Positions 45,010 to 55,962 of a DNA stretch of 64,000 nt are shown here, one piece after another (position 1 is the stretch's first letter; each line of letters starts with the position of its first letter). The position numbers and the translations under genes are program-made. The stretch comes from Rhynchonema sp. JSB1_4 (lineage: Eukaryota > Nematoda > Chromadorea > Monhysterida > Xyalidae). The stretch lies in NCBI GenBank assembly GCA_030248065.1, contig JASAMV010004377.1, positions 1-64,000 of the forward strand, given 5' to 3'. The notes under the pieces are model-generated. The model worked only from the letters and a program-made list of their open reading frames with translations, searched no databases and had not been told where the DNA came from.

Positions 45010-47368
45010 TTACCATGTAAACCTTCAAGGCAGCTCAAAAACTTCAATTTCGTAATAAAACTCGGGCTGCAACAAGTTCGGAATTGAACAATCAGAAAAA
45101 TCAAGAAATTTGGAAAGCTGGTGTGAGTGGTCAAAGCAGCGCGCGCACGATGAAACGGGCACACAACCGAAAAACACACAAATGAAAAAGGGGACAGGGA
45201 AAGAGAATCAAGCAGAAGCACCGAATTGTTAATCCCCTAAACAGCATGTTGCATGACGGCATAATTGTGCTCAATCCTCTGGCAGAAAAAGACAACAAGC
45301 GTGTAATGTGGTGCTGCTATTTTTTGGCCGAACTGAGGTGTGATACAGACAGACTGACCTGCGACAAAATTGACCTGCAAATGCATGCAAGCCACAGCAA
45401 CGCAGCACGTGCACAATGCAATTGAGTCGCATTTGAGCAGCGCTGACACTCATTGGCGGTCGATTGTTCTAATCTGGGCTTGTGGAAAACACCCCCAACA
45501 CTGACCAAAACGTTCCACAACAAAAACGGTCAGGCAAGGACAGCAGAGCAGAGATCATAGCGCGCAGCATGCTTCAAAGTGACCACCACTTGTATGTATT
45601 GAGCGCTCAATGTGTGAGAGAGAGGTCTGCCCCACACTTCAATTCATATTTTTATGTGGCGTGACAATTATGATTGGTGTCAATTTTAAGCGGACGCGGG
45701 TGTACGCGGTTTTGCTTTGATCATGTTTTGGAGACAGAGTTGGAGCCCCAATTTTCGCCTGTGTGAACGTTATTGATTTGGCAGAAATGAACATTTTTTG
45801 CGCTGGTCAAAATTAAGTGCTGCCAAATTGTTATAAATTGTCACAAGATAAGATTCGAACAAAACTATCCCAACTCGGAAGGGCCTCCGCATGTATCCGC
45901 GACCGCGTCAAGTTGCTGAGATGCGCATTGTGCGCCTCACGGGTTGGGTGGGACATATCGGGGGGACAACAACAATAAAGCACATGGAACAGAACAGAGA
46001 ACGAGGTGGTGCATCTGCACACCAGAGCACCACAACAACGCAGCGTGGAACTTTTGGCTTAATTGTCATGTCGTCAGCTCGGCCCTGATGCCATTGTGCA
46101 CATTCAGAGCTGCTGGGGACGCATTGTGACAACAAAATAATCCGATTCTTTTGCATGATCAACACCGAATAAATTGCACATCGTGCACGAAAGTGCGCGG
46201 CGTTCAAATGTGATGTTTCAATGCTCGTATTATGTATGTCGCGCATGTGAAAAGAGCATTTGATGCTTCAACGTGTCAAACACAAGCATGTTGCTGTCAA
46301 ATAATTTCAATGTCATCACTTGATTATACACGTTCCATTTTGGGCCCAAACGATAACCCCATTCAGGGTTTGGTTTCAATGTTCAAACGCATGCAAAATT
46401 TGGTGGATTCTTGTTCATAACATTCTTGCGGATTTCGAAACAACTTGAAACAAGAAAGAAAAATGCCCCAAGGGGCATAAAACAAATATTTTTCCCTGGC
46501 TGACTGGCATAAAAGAACGATACTTTCTTGCACCACTTTGTTGATGTTTCATGAAGCACTGGAACAAACGTAAGTGTGTTCTGAGCTGTTTGATGCCGAT
46601 ATTTTTATGTTTGAACCATATTCCCGGTGCGAACTCTTCTGAACCAACACCAGGCCGATATCGGTACATACATTATGTCGATTGCTTCTCATCACGAGCA
46701 GTCTCTGCTGAGCAGACTATGCATTTGTGGTCAAATTAATATTAGTTGTTGAGAAATTTGAAGAGAGATTTGAAAGGTAGTGTTTACAGAATCAGAAGAT
46801 ATGTAATCTCATAATTGGGTGCACCACTTTTCTGCCACCTAAAGTTTTGGACTTATAGTATTGTCAGGCAGATGAATCAATTTTTCTGTTGTATTGTTCT
46901 GTGCAAAATCAGCCGCGTTTGCTTTTGTGTTTCTTGGCACTTTTCGGCCCCGAGTCTGTTAAATGTCGATTGGCCAATTGTCGTGTGGTTCGATGTTTGT
47001 GCGACGTTCGCTGCAATCTTCTCCATGGTCGCACCCACGATCTCGACTTGGCCAGTTCTGCAACGGCGCTCAATCATTGCCATACTGATTTGTAAGCTCA
47101 TTATGTATGTATAAGATAAACTCTTTACAGTTAACCCTCTGCATAGTGAGTGACGGACAATTCGGTTCTCCAGTCGTTTTTTTTCAGAGACTTCCATTCT
47201 TTTGTGGAGACTTTATCGGTTTTAATCGGAAAAATATCGATGCATTACCCAACGGTTTTTTGCAACAAAAACGCTTTTTACGAAAAATGGAGAACGGTGC
47301 TTTATGTCAGTATAAGCACATGGTATTTTCTGACGAAATTTTTTTTGCAAAAATAAGTTCTTGCCCAC
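45010..47368. other. Spacer with possible minus-strand exons, none firmly supported
   Basis: Open minus-strand stretches at about 46890-47085 (contains GATMEKIAANVAQTSNHTT) and 45240-45450 read like coding sequence. I could not join them in phase to the kinase exon ending at 47369 or to each other. The first could be a C-terminal tail exon of the kinase if the last donor is placed differently. Confidence 0.3.
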
Positions 47369-49205
47369 CTCCAGTCTTCTCCTCCTGATCTTCCGAATTG
47401 GCTTCCGAATCTTCAATCGTCATTTTGTTGTCGTCCAACGGCTCCTGACCGACTGACGGACCGCGGTAACCGGGCTTCTCCCAATCGAATTGATCTTGCT
47501 GACAGTAGCCCAGACTGGAATGGACAAAATTTCGGTTTTTTGCTGTGCCTGATCAGCTGTGCTTAGACATGATATGATAACTCACGGAGCACTTAGGTCA
47601 TCTATTTTTTTATAACTGCATTTCTCAGTGAGCAATTTCCGAGAATCAATCATGCCAACCGTCGATGAGCGGCGATCATCAACGAGTTGATGTTGTCATA
47701 GTCTGGTTCATCGAAATAGTTGAGTCGAAATATCTGGTCGAGAATGTCGCCGAATTCGGACGGACAGCCCTTCAGCAACGCGTTCTTCGCCACCGGTTCC
47801 TTTCGGATGTTCTCTTTCCATCTTTAATGTTTCAAGTACTTTTTTAGGTGCAATCTTTTTGTGATTATTGTTATGAAATCCTGATCATCTGACCGACTTT
47901 CCTATCTCAATTCTGTCGCTGAGTCCTTTCCACGGCAGGGCGGCTTTGGTGATCTCAATTTGTTGATAAAACCACGATTCGACGTCGTCTTTGCGCGAGT
48001 ATTCCTCTTCACTGAAACATCAGCAGATGAAAATGGGTTGATCGCAATAAACAATCGTTTTAGAGAATACCGGTGACACGCCAGTGGGGCATAGCGAATG
48101 GTGCCCTTGAACGGCACACCACGGCGCGGACGACGATGGCGACCTTCGGCGTTCGTGTATCTGAACGGTGATGTTTCATATAAGGTGGTAAAATAATGAA
48201 AACCGGTTTCATTTACTTTCGAGCCATGCCAAAATCGAGCATGTAGATTGTGCGTTGATCGTTGAGCTCGGCGTTGCCGACTGAATAGTTGCCGGGCTTG
48301 ATGTCACGATGCAGGAATTGCACGCTGCAAATAAACCATGGCATTGTTATTTATTCAGGCTGCTTTTTGTGATAAAACGCGAGGCAGCGTTAGAAACAAC
48401 TCCTGGGCAGGGCATGGGCATGACAATCAGAATGATAACAACGACAGAACTGTCCAAGAAGACAATGACTCACGACTTGTCCCAAAGAGTGACCTTTCTG
48501 CCGAAAAAGCAGCTAATTTTTCAGTTACATAAGAACGCACGAACCTGTGTAGTCCCTTGATGGCTGTCAAGCACTGAGCGCCGGCCATGAGCGCGGTCGA
48601 CATTGAGAATCGTTGGGCCGGGTAGGATTTGCGAATGTCGTGCAGACTCGTTCCAACCATCGTCATCACAAGGTACAAAAACTGACGACTCTGCGTGACG
48701 ATAATGAAATTAGGATTCGTCGAGATCGGTCATAGGTGTACCGAAAAGTTATGTGTGATGATTCGAAAGAAAGATCTCATCGAAATCCAACCTCGATCTT
48801 TCCCGTGTCCTTCACACGACAGAAATTGGGCGCGTTGTTGACCTGCAACGATTGGAGCACCATCATTTCCATCTGAATCGGTCCCGGACGCTGAAATTGG
48901 GTACGATTTGGTGTGCTGCTGTGGACATGACATGAAACATCATCCAACTAAACAGCCGCGCAAACTCACATCACCGGGTTTGATCGACTCGACCTTGGCC
49001 GCCCACACCTCGTTGGTCGTCTCGTGTCGCACCTAACGAGATACACCAACAATGGATACTGTTTTCCCACAAGCTATGTTTAGAAAGCTAAAGTCCCTTT
49101 TATCACCTTGTAAACAGCGCCGAATCCGCCTTCGCCCAATTTCCCCACAACGATCCACTCATTGATCTTCTCGCCGTCAGCCATTTGACAGTTCGGCGGC
49201 GCCAT
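47369..49205 (-). CDS. CK1 / tau-tubulin-kinase-like protein kinase
   Basis: Nine exons in coding order: 49205-49107, 49032-48970, 48890-48792, 48681-48545, 48324-48217, 48160-48071, 48011-47898, 47821-47660 and 47514-47369; phase closes at all joins and gives 339 codons. Kinase landmarks: glycine loop GKLGEGGFGAVYK near residue 25; WAAKVES with the ATP-binding Lys; catalytic loop FLHRDIKPGNY; DFGMARK; GTIRYAPLACH in place of the usual APE segment; and RKDDVESWFYQ. These, with the WIVVGKLGEGGFG start, place it in the CK1 superfamily, TTBK-like branch, which is greatly expanded in nematodes and often sperm-associated; that role is inference. The ATG chosen is the first in frame; a second ATG lies six codons on. 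After the last exon given, an acidic tail (SEANSEDQEEK) has begun and the true stop was not located. Confidence 0.88.
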
Positions 49206-49799
49206 TGTATATTTGGGAGGTGGTTTGTATTTTGAATTGTTTGTTTCTTTTGATGGTCGATATTCGATTGGAAGTCAAAATCGGTAATGTTTGGCTCACA
49301 ATCGGTTTGAGATCAGAGATGCGGCAAAATCGGCAATCAAAGTCGGTGATGTTGTGGTCAGGGAACCAGCAGAAAAGTTGAGGAAAGTTTGGGGCTTGGA
49401 CAGAGCAGGGATCGATGATTTAGGTTAGGGCGGAAGTCAGAAAATTCAAGTTGTATCTTTTGGTTGGTCGATGAATGAAATGACAAAAACTCTTTGGTCC
49501 AGCACCTATCTATTGGCCTTTGCGGTACTGCAAAAAACGTGAAAAGTGCACAACACAGGGATGCGTTGAGCTTGCTCCTCCACATGGAATAAAAAGAGAG
49601 CGAGTAGAAGCAAGGTTCAAATTCAAATTCAAATTTTATCTGCACGCTTTCGCAAAGACCTTTACTACACAAGATCCGGAGAAACCCTAAAATGAACATG
49701 AGTATTAATAAACGAAAATGTGAACATGAACGAACAAACGACAAAGAAAACGTAATTCGTTCGTAATACGTTCAAAAATTTAAAATTTTATCTGCGAGT
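49206..49799. other. Upstream of kinase gene; no gene
   Basis: Probable promoter side of the kinase gene. The only repeat seen is a short run of ATTCAAATT words near 49615. Nothing else recognisable. Confidence 0.4.
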
Positions 49800-49820
49800 C
49801 AGGGATCGGAAACGGGCCGG

Positions 49821-50248
49821 TTACCGTATTGTCGGAAATAGAACCCGGGGGGTCTATTTTTTCACTGGGGTCATTTTGGGGGGTTCAATTTATGGGGGGG
49901 GGTCAATTATTGGGGGGTTATATTTTTCATTTGGCCCCCCGATGAAAAAACCATTGTTAATAATGCCCATAAAAATGGCTTGTTTTCGGTATTTTCTAAC
50001 TTCAACAGCGGCAATTATGCTTAAAAAGCTGTATTCTGTTGTGTACGCAAGCTTAAACAACGTTTGACACAACAACACAGCCCTACCATACCACTAATCT
50101 GTGGTACGGTGAAGGTTGGGGTGGGGTTCTATTAATGGGGGGGTCAATTAATGGGGGGGTTCTACTTTTGATTTCGAGCCAGTTAGGGGGGTTCAATTAA
50201 TGGGGGGGGGTCAATTAATGGGGGGTTCTATTTCCGACAATACGGTAA
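49821..50248. mobile_element. Inverted-repeat MITE with TCAATTAATGGGGGG words
   Basis: TTACCGTATTGTCGGAAATA at the left is inverted as TATTTCCGACAATACGGTAA at the right. The internal word GGGTCAATTAATGGGG repeats, mostly near the right side. Ends next to TA fit a Tc1/mariner-type target. Confidence 0.78.
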
Positions 50249-50308
50249 GTCGGCCCGGCCCGGTCGGCGAAAAGTCCGGCCCGGCCCGGCCTGGTGGAGG
50301 GCTGCAGG

Positions 50309-51310
50309 TACGGGTGGGCACAATACCCAATACCAATACCACCCAATACCAATACCAATACCGTGTTTGGTATTGGTATTGGGTCTAATTCTGGTATTGG
50401 GTATTGGTATTGAAGCTGGCCTGGTATTGGTATTGGGTATTGCTATTGGGTTTGCCGAGGTATTGGGTAAAAACCAATACCCAATCCTAATCCAGAAAAA
50501 CCCAATACCACACCAATACCAAACCCAATACCTGACTCAAAACCCAATACCAAACCAATACCAAACCCAATACCAACTCAATACCAGACCAAAAACCCAA
50601 TACCAAACCAATACTAAGACCAATACCCAATACCCAATACCAATACCAACCCAATACCCAATACTCAATACCAATACCAACCCAATACCAAACCCAATAC
50701 CAGGCACTGCAGTAGTATTGATTTGGTATTGGGTATTGGTATTGGTATTGGGTCTCGCCCGGTATTGGTGTTGGGTATTGGTATTGGGTCCCCAATTTGG
50801 TATTGGTATTGGGTATTGGGTATTGGTACAGGGCCGGTATTGGTATTGGGTATTGGTATTGGGTGTCAAAAGTGGTATTGTGCCCAGGCCCAATGGTGTG
50901 GCTGGGGGGGGGGGGGGGGGGGGGTCCCCCCCCAAGGTACAGTAGGTAGGTTGCCGCCCCTCGCCTGGTACAGTAGGTAGGTTGCCGCCCCTCCCCTGGT
51001 ACAGTAGGTAGGTTGCCGCCCCACCTAACTTTTCACCCAAAACATCCATTTTTGGCTTAAAATTGCATAAAATTAGCATATTTGTCTGCAAATAGGCGAA
51101 AAATCGCGCGCTGCGCGCGAAATTAGTGTTTTAGGCCACATTTTCTTCAGTATTTAGACATAAAAAATTTCGGTTTCCAGATGACCCCCCCCCAAGTGGT
51201 ACGACCCCCCCCTAGCTCGGCTGGTACAGTAGGTAGGTTGCCGCCCCGCATTTTGGGTGGTACAGTAGGTTGCCGCCCCGCCTGGGTAGCTACACCACTG
51301 CCCAGGCCTA
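50309..51310. mobile_element. hAT-like MITE with GGTATTGG word array (K), split by element E
   Basis: Ends TACGGGTGGGCACAATACC and GGTATTGTGCCCAGGCCTA are inverted. A perfect 8-bp duplication GCTGCAGG flanks them (50301-50308 and 51311-51318). The arms are long runs of GGTATTGG / CCAATACC, which create open frames such as one of 192 codons at 50367-50945 that I regard as artefacts. Another element is inserted near the right end. Confidence 0.9.
50891..51300. mobile_element. hAT-like MITE with GTAGGTTGCCGCCCC word array (E), nested in K
   Basis: Begins CAATGGTGTGGCTGGGG and ends GTAGCTACACCACTG. A perfect 8-bp duplication CCCAGGCC flanks it (50883-50890 and 51301-51308). Word GGTACAGTAGGTAGGTTGCC occurs three times on the left and twice, inverted in setting, on the right. 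The core has a CGCGCGCTGCGCGCG hairpin at 51105-51119. Confidence 0.92.
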
Positions 51311-51472
51311 GCTGCAGGTCGGCCCGGCCCGGCACGTTTTGGCTTGAGGTCGGCCCGGCCCGGCCCGGTCAGCCAATTTTCAAGGGCCGAAAACTGAAAA
51401 AGTCCAAAAAGCTGAAAAAATTCGGAAATTTTCTGCAGAATAGGTACTTGTTTTCACTGGTGCAGCTGGGGG

Positions 51473-52341
51473 CAGTGTAGTGGCTGGGGGGGGATGGGGT
51501 GTGATTCCCCCCCCTAAGGAGTAGGTACCTTGCAACCACCCCTTGGGGGGGGATGGGGGGGAGGAAGGGTAGGTACCTTGCAACCACGCCGGAGGGTACC
51601 TTGCAACCATAAACTTATGGTTTTTATAGGCAAAAATGGGTGTTTTTCGACCTCAAAACCCCAAAAATCGCGCGCTCCGCGCGCAAACCTCCATATAATA
51701 GCTATTTTGGGCAAATTTTCGGCCAAAATGCAAAAAAGTACCATTTTTTCGGCCAATTTTGCAGAAAAAAGCATGCAAAAAACACCCTTTTTTCGGACCC
51801 CAGGGGTACCTTGCAACCTTCTGGAGGCTGGGTAGGGGGGTACCTTGCAACTATCTGGATCCATCCCCCCCAAGGGTACCTTGCAACCAGTGTAGTTCCT
51901 GGTCCGACGCGGCGGTTAGTGTACCTACCCCTTTTTTCCGTGCGGCGGTTAGTGTACCTCCCTGGGGGGGGGAAGGGGGGGGGGAAGACCCAAATCCAGG
52001 AAAAAGTCACTTTTTGAGGTAGAAAATTTGACCGATTTTTGCCCCTTTTTGGAAAAAATTCTCCATAAAAAGGGTATTTTGGCGACTTTTGACATCATTG
52101 ACCTAAAAATCACCCATTTTAGGCCTAAAAATGGCCATTTTAGGCCTAAAAATGGCCATTTTAGGCCTAAAAATGCCGATTTTAGGCAAAAATTGAGGCG
52201 GTTAGTGTACCTGGCGCGGCGGTTAGTGTACTAGTGTACCTTGGTCGCGGCGGTTAGTGTACCTTAGGGGGGGGGGACCCCCCCCCTCCCCCCCCCCCCA
52301 GGAACTACACTGCTTGCAACCATCTGCCTGCCACTACACTG
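51473..52341. mobile_element. hAT-like MITE with GGTTGCAAGGTACC word array (A1), split by element B
   Basis: Begins CAGTGTAGTGGCTGGGG and ends CTGCCACTACACTG. A perfect 8-bp duplication GCTGGGGG flanks it (51465-51472 and 52342-52349). The word GGTACCTTGCAACC recurs on both sides of a core containing the hairpin CGCGCGCTCCGCGCGC at 51669-51684. Related copies are at 54825 and 56075. Confidence 0.93.
51888..52312. mobile_element. hAT-like MITE with GGTTAGTGTACC word array (B), nested in A1
   Basis: Begins CAGTGTAGTTCCTGG and ends CCAGGAACTACACTG. A perfect 8-bp duplication CTTGCAAC flanks it (51880-51887 and 52313-52320) and is itself part of A1's word. Words GCGGTTAGTGTACC lie on both sides of an AAAATGGCCATTTTAGGCC core. 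No CGCGCG hairpin. Confidence 0.93.
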
Positions 52342-52349
52342 GCTGGGGG

Positions 52350-52688
52350 GACGGGGTAAGTAGCAGTAGGTAGGTAAGTGATGCGCCATCCTGATGCAGC
52401 ACGTAAGTCGCCTCCCCGGCTGGTACAGTAGCAGCAGCAGAGCAGGTATAATTTTTGGCTCAAAATTTTTTAAAATCGGTATTTTTCACTCCATATAGGG
52501 GAAAATACGCGCGAAATTAGCGCCTTAGAATACATTAACATCAATATGTCGACATAAAAATTTTGTTCCCGGATGACCCCCCTAGCTCGGCTGGTCGGTC
52601 GGTACAGTACCTAGGTAGGTTGATTGCAGGCAGGCTTTTTTGGTGGTACAGGTTGATTGCAAAGGCCTGGGTATTGGCAGCTACACCA
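52350..52688. mobile_element. Degenerate E-like element
   Basis: Shares GGTACAGTA and GTAGGTAGG words and a GCAGCTACACCACC end with element E, and has an AAAATACGCGCGAAATTAG core remnant. Target duplication not identified. Confidence 0.55.
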
Positions 52689-52992
52689 CCGATTCTTTCT
52701 TCAAAACAATGACTGAAAAGATCAAGAACAAGGAAATGTTATTGCGCGAAGCGCAAAAATTTTGAAAATTTTGCTTCAAAAAATGGTAATTTCGCTCGAA
52801 TTTAGGCATACCGGGCCGGGCTGCTCGGCCCGGTCCCCCCAAATCTCCGGCCCGGCCCGGCCCGGCCCGGTCGACCAAGTCCAAAATCGCGGCCCGGCCT
52901 GGCCCGTGTACCGGGCCGGGCCGGCCCGTTTCCGATCTCTACTGCAAATGCGTGCGCGTGGGTGTGTTGTGTCTGCGTGGGTTTTCAAAACC

Positions 52993-53165
52993 GGTGTGGT
53001 GGCAGGCCAGTCGACCCAAGATACCCTAGGGGGGGGGGAAGGTTTCGGAGTTGCTCGAGATACCCCCAGTCTGGGGGTCCTCTGGGGGCCCCAGAGGATG
53101 GTGAAATTTGGGTGAAAAGCGCTTTATTAATTGGAAGTGGATAAATTACCAAGGTTCTCAACCTG
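52993..53165. mobile_element. Partial C-like element
   Basis: GTGTGGTGGCAGGCCAGTCG and the CCAAGATACCC / CTCGAGATACC words match the left part of element C at 53199, but no matching right end follows before element D begins. Confidence 0.6.
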
Positions 53166-53198
53166 GTCACATCCAGGGTAGAGGGTAGTACTTGGGGG

Positions 53199-53636
53199 CA
53201 GTGTGGTGGCAGGCCAATCGACCCAAGATACCCTAGGGGGGGGGGAAGGTTTCGGACTTACTCGAGATACCCCCCAGAGGCTACCCAAGATACCCCTATG
53301 GTCCGTCAAAAGGCGAAAAAAGGCCGTTTTTTGCATGCAATTTTACTGCAAAATTGGCCTAAAAATGGGTATTTTTTGACATTTTTGCCGAAAATTGGCC
53401 TAAAATGACCATTTTTGGGTGTCTGCGCGCGGAGCGCGCGATTTTTGGGGGTCCCGAGGTCGAAAAACACCTATTTTTGCCTTTGAAAACCATAAATCTA
53501 CTTACTCGAGATACCATTTGGGGTCGGCTCGAGATAGATACCCTTCCCCCCCCCCATCCCCCCCCTAAGGGTTGACTCGAGATAGATACCCCTTAGGGGG
53601 GGGAATCCCCCCCAAGCCCCCCCAGCCACTACAGTG
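53199..53636. mobile_element. hAT-like MITE with CTCGAGATACC word array (C), nested in D
   Basis: Begins CAGTGTGGTGGCAGG and ends CAGCCACTACAGTG. A perfect 8-bp duplication CTTGGGGG flanks it (53191-53198 and 53637-53644). Words CTCGAGATACCC lie on both sides of the core hairpin GCGCGCGGAGCGCGC near 53425-53440. Confidence 0.9.
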
Positions 53637-53684
53637 CTTGGGGGGGTGGGGGGGTCCCCCCAAATTCATCTATCTATCGTCAAC

Positions 53685-54070
53685 CAGTGATGTGGTTGGG
53701 GGGGGGTATGGGGGGTGTTACCCCCCCCCCAACTGCTAGGTAGCTTTCTTGCTCCGAAACCCATACCCCCCAAACAGGCTAGCTAGCTTTCTTGCTCCGG
53801 TCATCAAGTAAGAAAAGTGTTGATTTTAGTGCCAAAATGACCATTTTATGGGACAAAATGGTAAAATTCGTTCAAATTTTCTCACGCGTGCACAAAAATA
53901 CGCATTTTAAGGCTTATTTTAGCATAATTTAGACCAAATTTTATACTCCTGTTTTTGACTTCTGGACCAATACCCCCCCCCAAATCGGGGTACCCGGTTA
54001 GCTAGCTAGCTTTCTTGTGCCGGACCCCTCCAGCTAGCTAGCTTTCTTGCTCGGACCAACTACATCACTG
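53685..54070. mobile_element. hAT-like MITE with TAGCTAGCTTTCTTGC word array (H), nested in D
   Basis: Begins CAGTGATGTGGTTGGGG and ends CCAACTACATCACTG. A perfect 8-bp duplication TCGTCAAC flanks it (53677-53684 and 54071-54078), taken from D's own word. Words GCTAGCTTTCTTGCTCCG occur on both sides. The core hairpin is reduced to CACGCGTG. Confidence 0.92.
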
Positions 54071-54501
54071 TCGTCAACACTTTTTGATTTCATCTATCTA
54101 TCGTCAACACATATGGGCAAATCTATCTATCGTCAACAAATTTTGGGAACAATCTATCTATCGTCAACACATTTCGAACCCAAAATTGACATTTTTGCCT
54201 CAAAATGGCCCAAAATCGGTATTTTTCACCACAAATAGGCAAAAATCGCGCGCTACGCGCGGATTTAGTACATCTATACACATTTTCATTAATATTTACA
54301 CGTTATTACCTACTTAATGCACTATACTATACCTTGATTTTTGGCGACCCCCCCCCCCCACCATCTATCTATCGTCAACAAGTTTGGGTCGACCCCCCCC
54401 CCAGATTTCGGACTTGGGTCATCTATCTATCGTCAACACATTTCGGGTCCCAATCTATCTATCGTCAACACCTTGACCAAGTACTACACACTGGTCACAT
54501 C

Positions 54502-54816
54502 ATGCAAGTAGCGATAATAGCCACCTGACTCGAAATTCAACTGGCGATTTGGAAATCTCAAGTGGTGAAACCGCCACCTCAGGTGGCCATTAAAAACCAT
54601 GATGCATAAATATTGAAACTTTTCATTTGGGAACAAAAAATTCAAGAAAAATTAGCAATTTTGGTATAAACATTGGGTGAAAAAGTTACATACCGACACT
54701 ACCGACACCTCAGAAAAAACGACACTTTTGGCCGCCGACACCGACATTAGTAGTGTCGCTACCGACACCGACCTTTTTCCGACATCGACGCCGATCCCTA
54801 CAAACCCCCCCCCCCA
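54502..54816. repeat. CCGACAC-word remnant
   Basis: CCGACACTACCGACACC-type words recur at 54690-54790 and end with GATCCCTACAAACCCC. Only one flank is visible, so this is probably one arm of a further element of the same style. No gene. Confidence 0.5.
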
Positions 54817-54824
54817 CCTCCAAC

Positions 54825-55217
54825 CAGTGTAGTGGCAGGCAGATGGTTGCAAGGTACCCTTGGGGGGGATGGATCCAGATGGTTGCAAGGTACCCCCCTA
54901 CCCAGCCTCCAGAAGGTTGCAAGGTACCCCTGGGGTCCGAAAAAAGGGTGTTTTTTGCATGCTTTTTTCTGCAAAATTGGCCGAAAAAATGGTACTTTTT
55001 TGCATTTTGGCCGAAAATTTGCCCAAAATAGATATTATATGGTGGTTTGAGGTCGAAAAACACCCATTTTCCCCTATAAAAACCATAAATTGATGGTTGC
55101 AAGGTACCCTCCGGGGTGGTTGCAAGGTACCTACCCTTCCCCCCCCATCCCCCCCAAGGGGTGGTTGCAAGGTACCTACTCCTTAGGGGGGGAATCCCCC
55201 CCCCAGCCACTACACTG
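54825..55217. mobile_element. hAT-like MITE, A type, hairpin deleted (A2)
   Basis: Begins CAGTGTAGTGGCAGGCAG and ends CCAGCCACTACACTG. A perfect 8-bp duplication CCTCCAAC flanks it (54817-54824 and 55218-55225). Words and core match A1, but about 29 bp carrying the CGCGCG hairpin are absent. Confidence 0.93.
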
Positions 55218-55327
55218 CCTCCAACACTCCAACACTGCCCCCGCCCCCCCCCCAAGACCCGGTTAGCATACCCAAAGCTACCGATGAAAATTAACCCGTC
55301 CGCACCTCCGAGGGAGGGGGCCACACA

Positions 55328-55740
55328 CAGTGGTGTCGTTGAGAAATCGAAAGTTTCCCATACCCAATTTTCGGGAAATTTCCCATACATACCCCCAAAA
55401 ATCAAAAATTTCCCATACCAGGGGGGGTTTTTCCAAAAACTCAAAAATTTCCCATACCCGAGGGTGGGGGTTTTGAAAAAAAGACCCCAAAAATCTTCTA
55501 AAAGTGCCAAAATTGGTCTAAAAAGTGCTTAAAACAGAGTTTTCTTGCGGTAGTAAGCGATTTTTGACATTTTTGGACGAAAAATGGCCAATTTTGGTAC
55601 TTCTCGGGGTCAAAAAGTCATTTCTTAGGGGTGCTTGTTCCAAAAGTGAAAAATTTCCCATACCCCATACCCCCGGCCGATTTCCCATACCCCATACCAG
55701 GGGGGGTAACCCCCCCCAACCCCCCCCAACGACACCACTG
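55328..55740. mobile_element. hAT-like MITE with TTTCCCATACCC word array (I-2)
   Basis: Begins CAGTGGTGTCGTTGAG and ends CAACGACACCACTG. A perfect 8-bp duplication GCCACACA flanks it (55320-55327 and 55741-55748). Words AAATTTCCCATACC lie on both sides. It is the intact relative of 14729-15682. Confidence 0.93.
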
Positions 55741-55754
55741 GCCACACACACATA

Positions 55755-55930
55755 TATAGACAAACTACACCAACACGAGCTGGCAGAATAGTGAAACATT
55801 CATACGTGGCTGCAGATTTGGGAAATGTTACACGTTGAAGAATAGAAAACGGAGCATGATGATTTTCTCTTTCTATTCGTTTTGAACACACACCACCTTC
55901 GAAATCGAGCTCATGTTGGTGTAGTTTGCC
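55755..55930. repeat. Dispersed repeat N, copy 3
   Basis: CAAACTACACCAACACGAGC at the left is inverted as GCTCATGTTGGTGTAGTTTG at the right; the interior matches 31470-31660. Confidence 0.78.
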
Positions 55931-55962
55931 TATACGTCTTCCTGTTTTAGTAGTATAGATTG

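Larger units (their letters stand above)
49800..52941. mobile_element. Outermost element of the nest (CGGCCCGG-word element)
   Basis: Begins CAGGGATCGGAAACGGGCC and ends GGCCCGTTTCCGATCTCTA. The flanking octamers CTGCGAGT (49792-49799) and CTGCAAAT (52942-52949) agree at 6 of 8 positions. Blocks of GGCCCGGCCC words lie inside both ends (about 50250-50300, 51315-51365 and 52805-52925). Four further elements lie within it, some nested in each other, so its own sequence is only the outer pieces. Confidence 0.7.
53174..54493. mobile_element. hAT-like MITE with ATCTATCGTCAACA word array (D), host to C and H
   Basis: Begins CAGGGTAGAGGGTAGTACTT and ends AAGTACTACACACTG. A perfect 8-bp duplication GTCACATC flanks it (53166-53173 and 54494-54501). 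The word ATCTATCTATCGTCAACA recurs at least seven times. The core has CGCGCGCTACGCGCG at 54247-54261. Two other elements are inserted in its left half. Confidence 0.9.
55250..55962 (-). mobile_element. Helitron copy, inverted, carrying two insertions
   Basis: Read on the minus strand it starts TCTATACTACTAAAACAGG (at about 55962) and includes the CCCTCCCTCGGAGGTGC block of the element at 44831; its 3' end with CTAG is not seen. It is interrupted by repeat N (about 55755-55930) and by the hAT-like element at 55328-55740. Confidence 0.6.

Noticed and set aside
46877..47197. Additional kinase exon
   Set aside because: The frame that looks coding cannot be joined in phase to the donor at 47369 using the acceptor seen.
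50367..51091. Long open frames rich in VLVLGIGI or YQYPIPNT
   Set aside because: They are translations of GGTATTGG / CCAATACC simple words in a MITE and run through element boundaries.
51514..52022. Open frames of about 120 codons on both strands
   Set aside because: They follow the GGTACCTTGCAACC words and cross the target duplications of nested elements.
54710..55510. 266-codon minus-strand open frame
   Set aside because: It spans three separate transposons (CCGACAC remnant, A2 and I-2), so it cannot be a gene.
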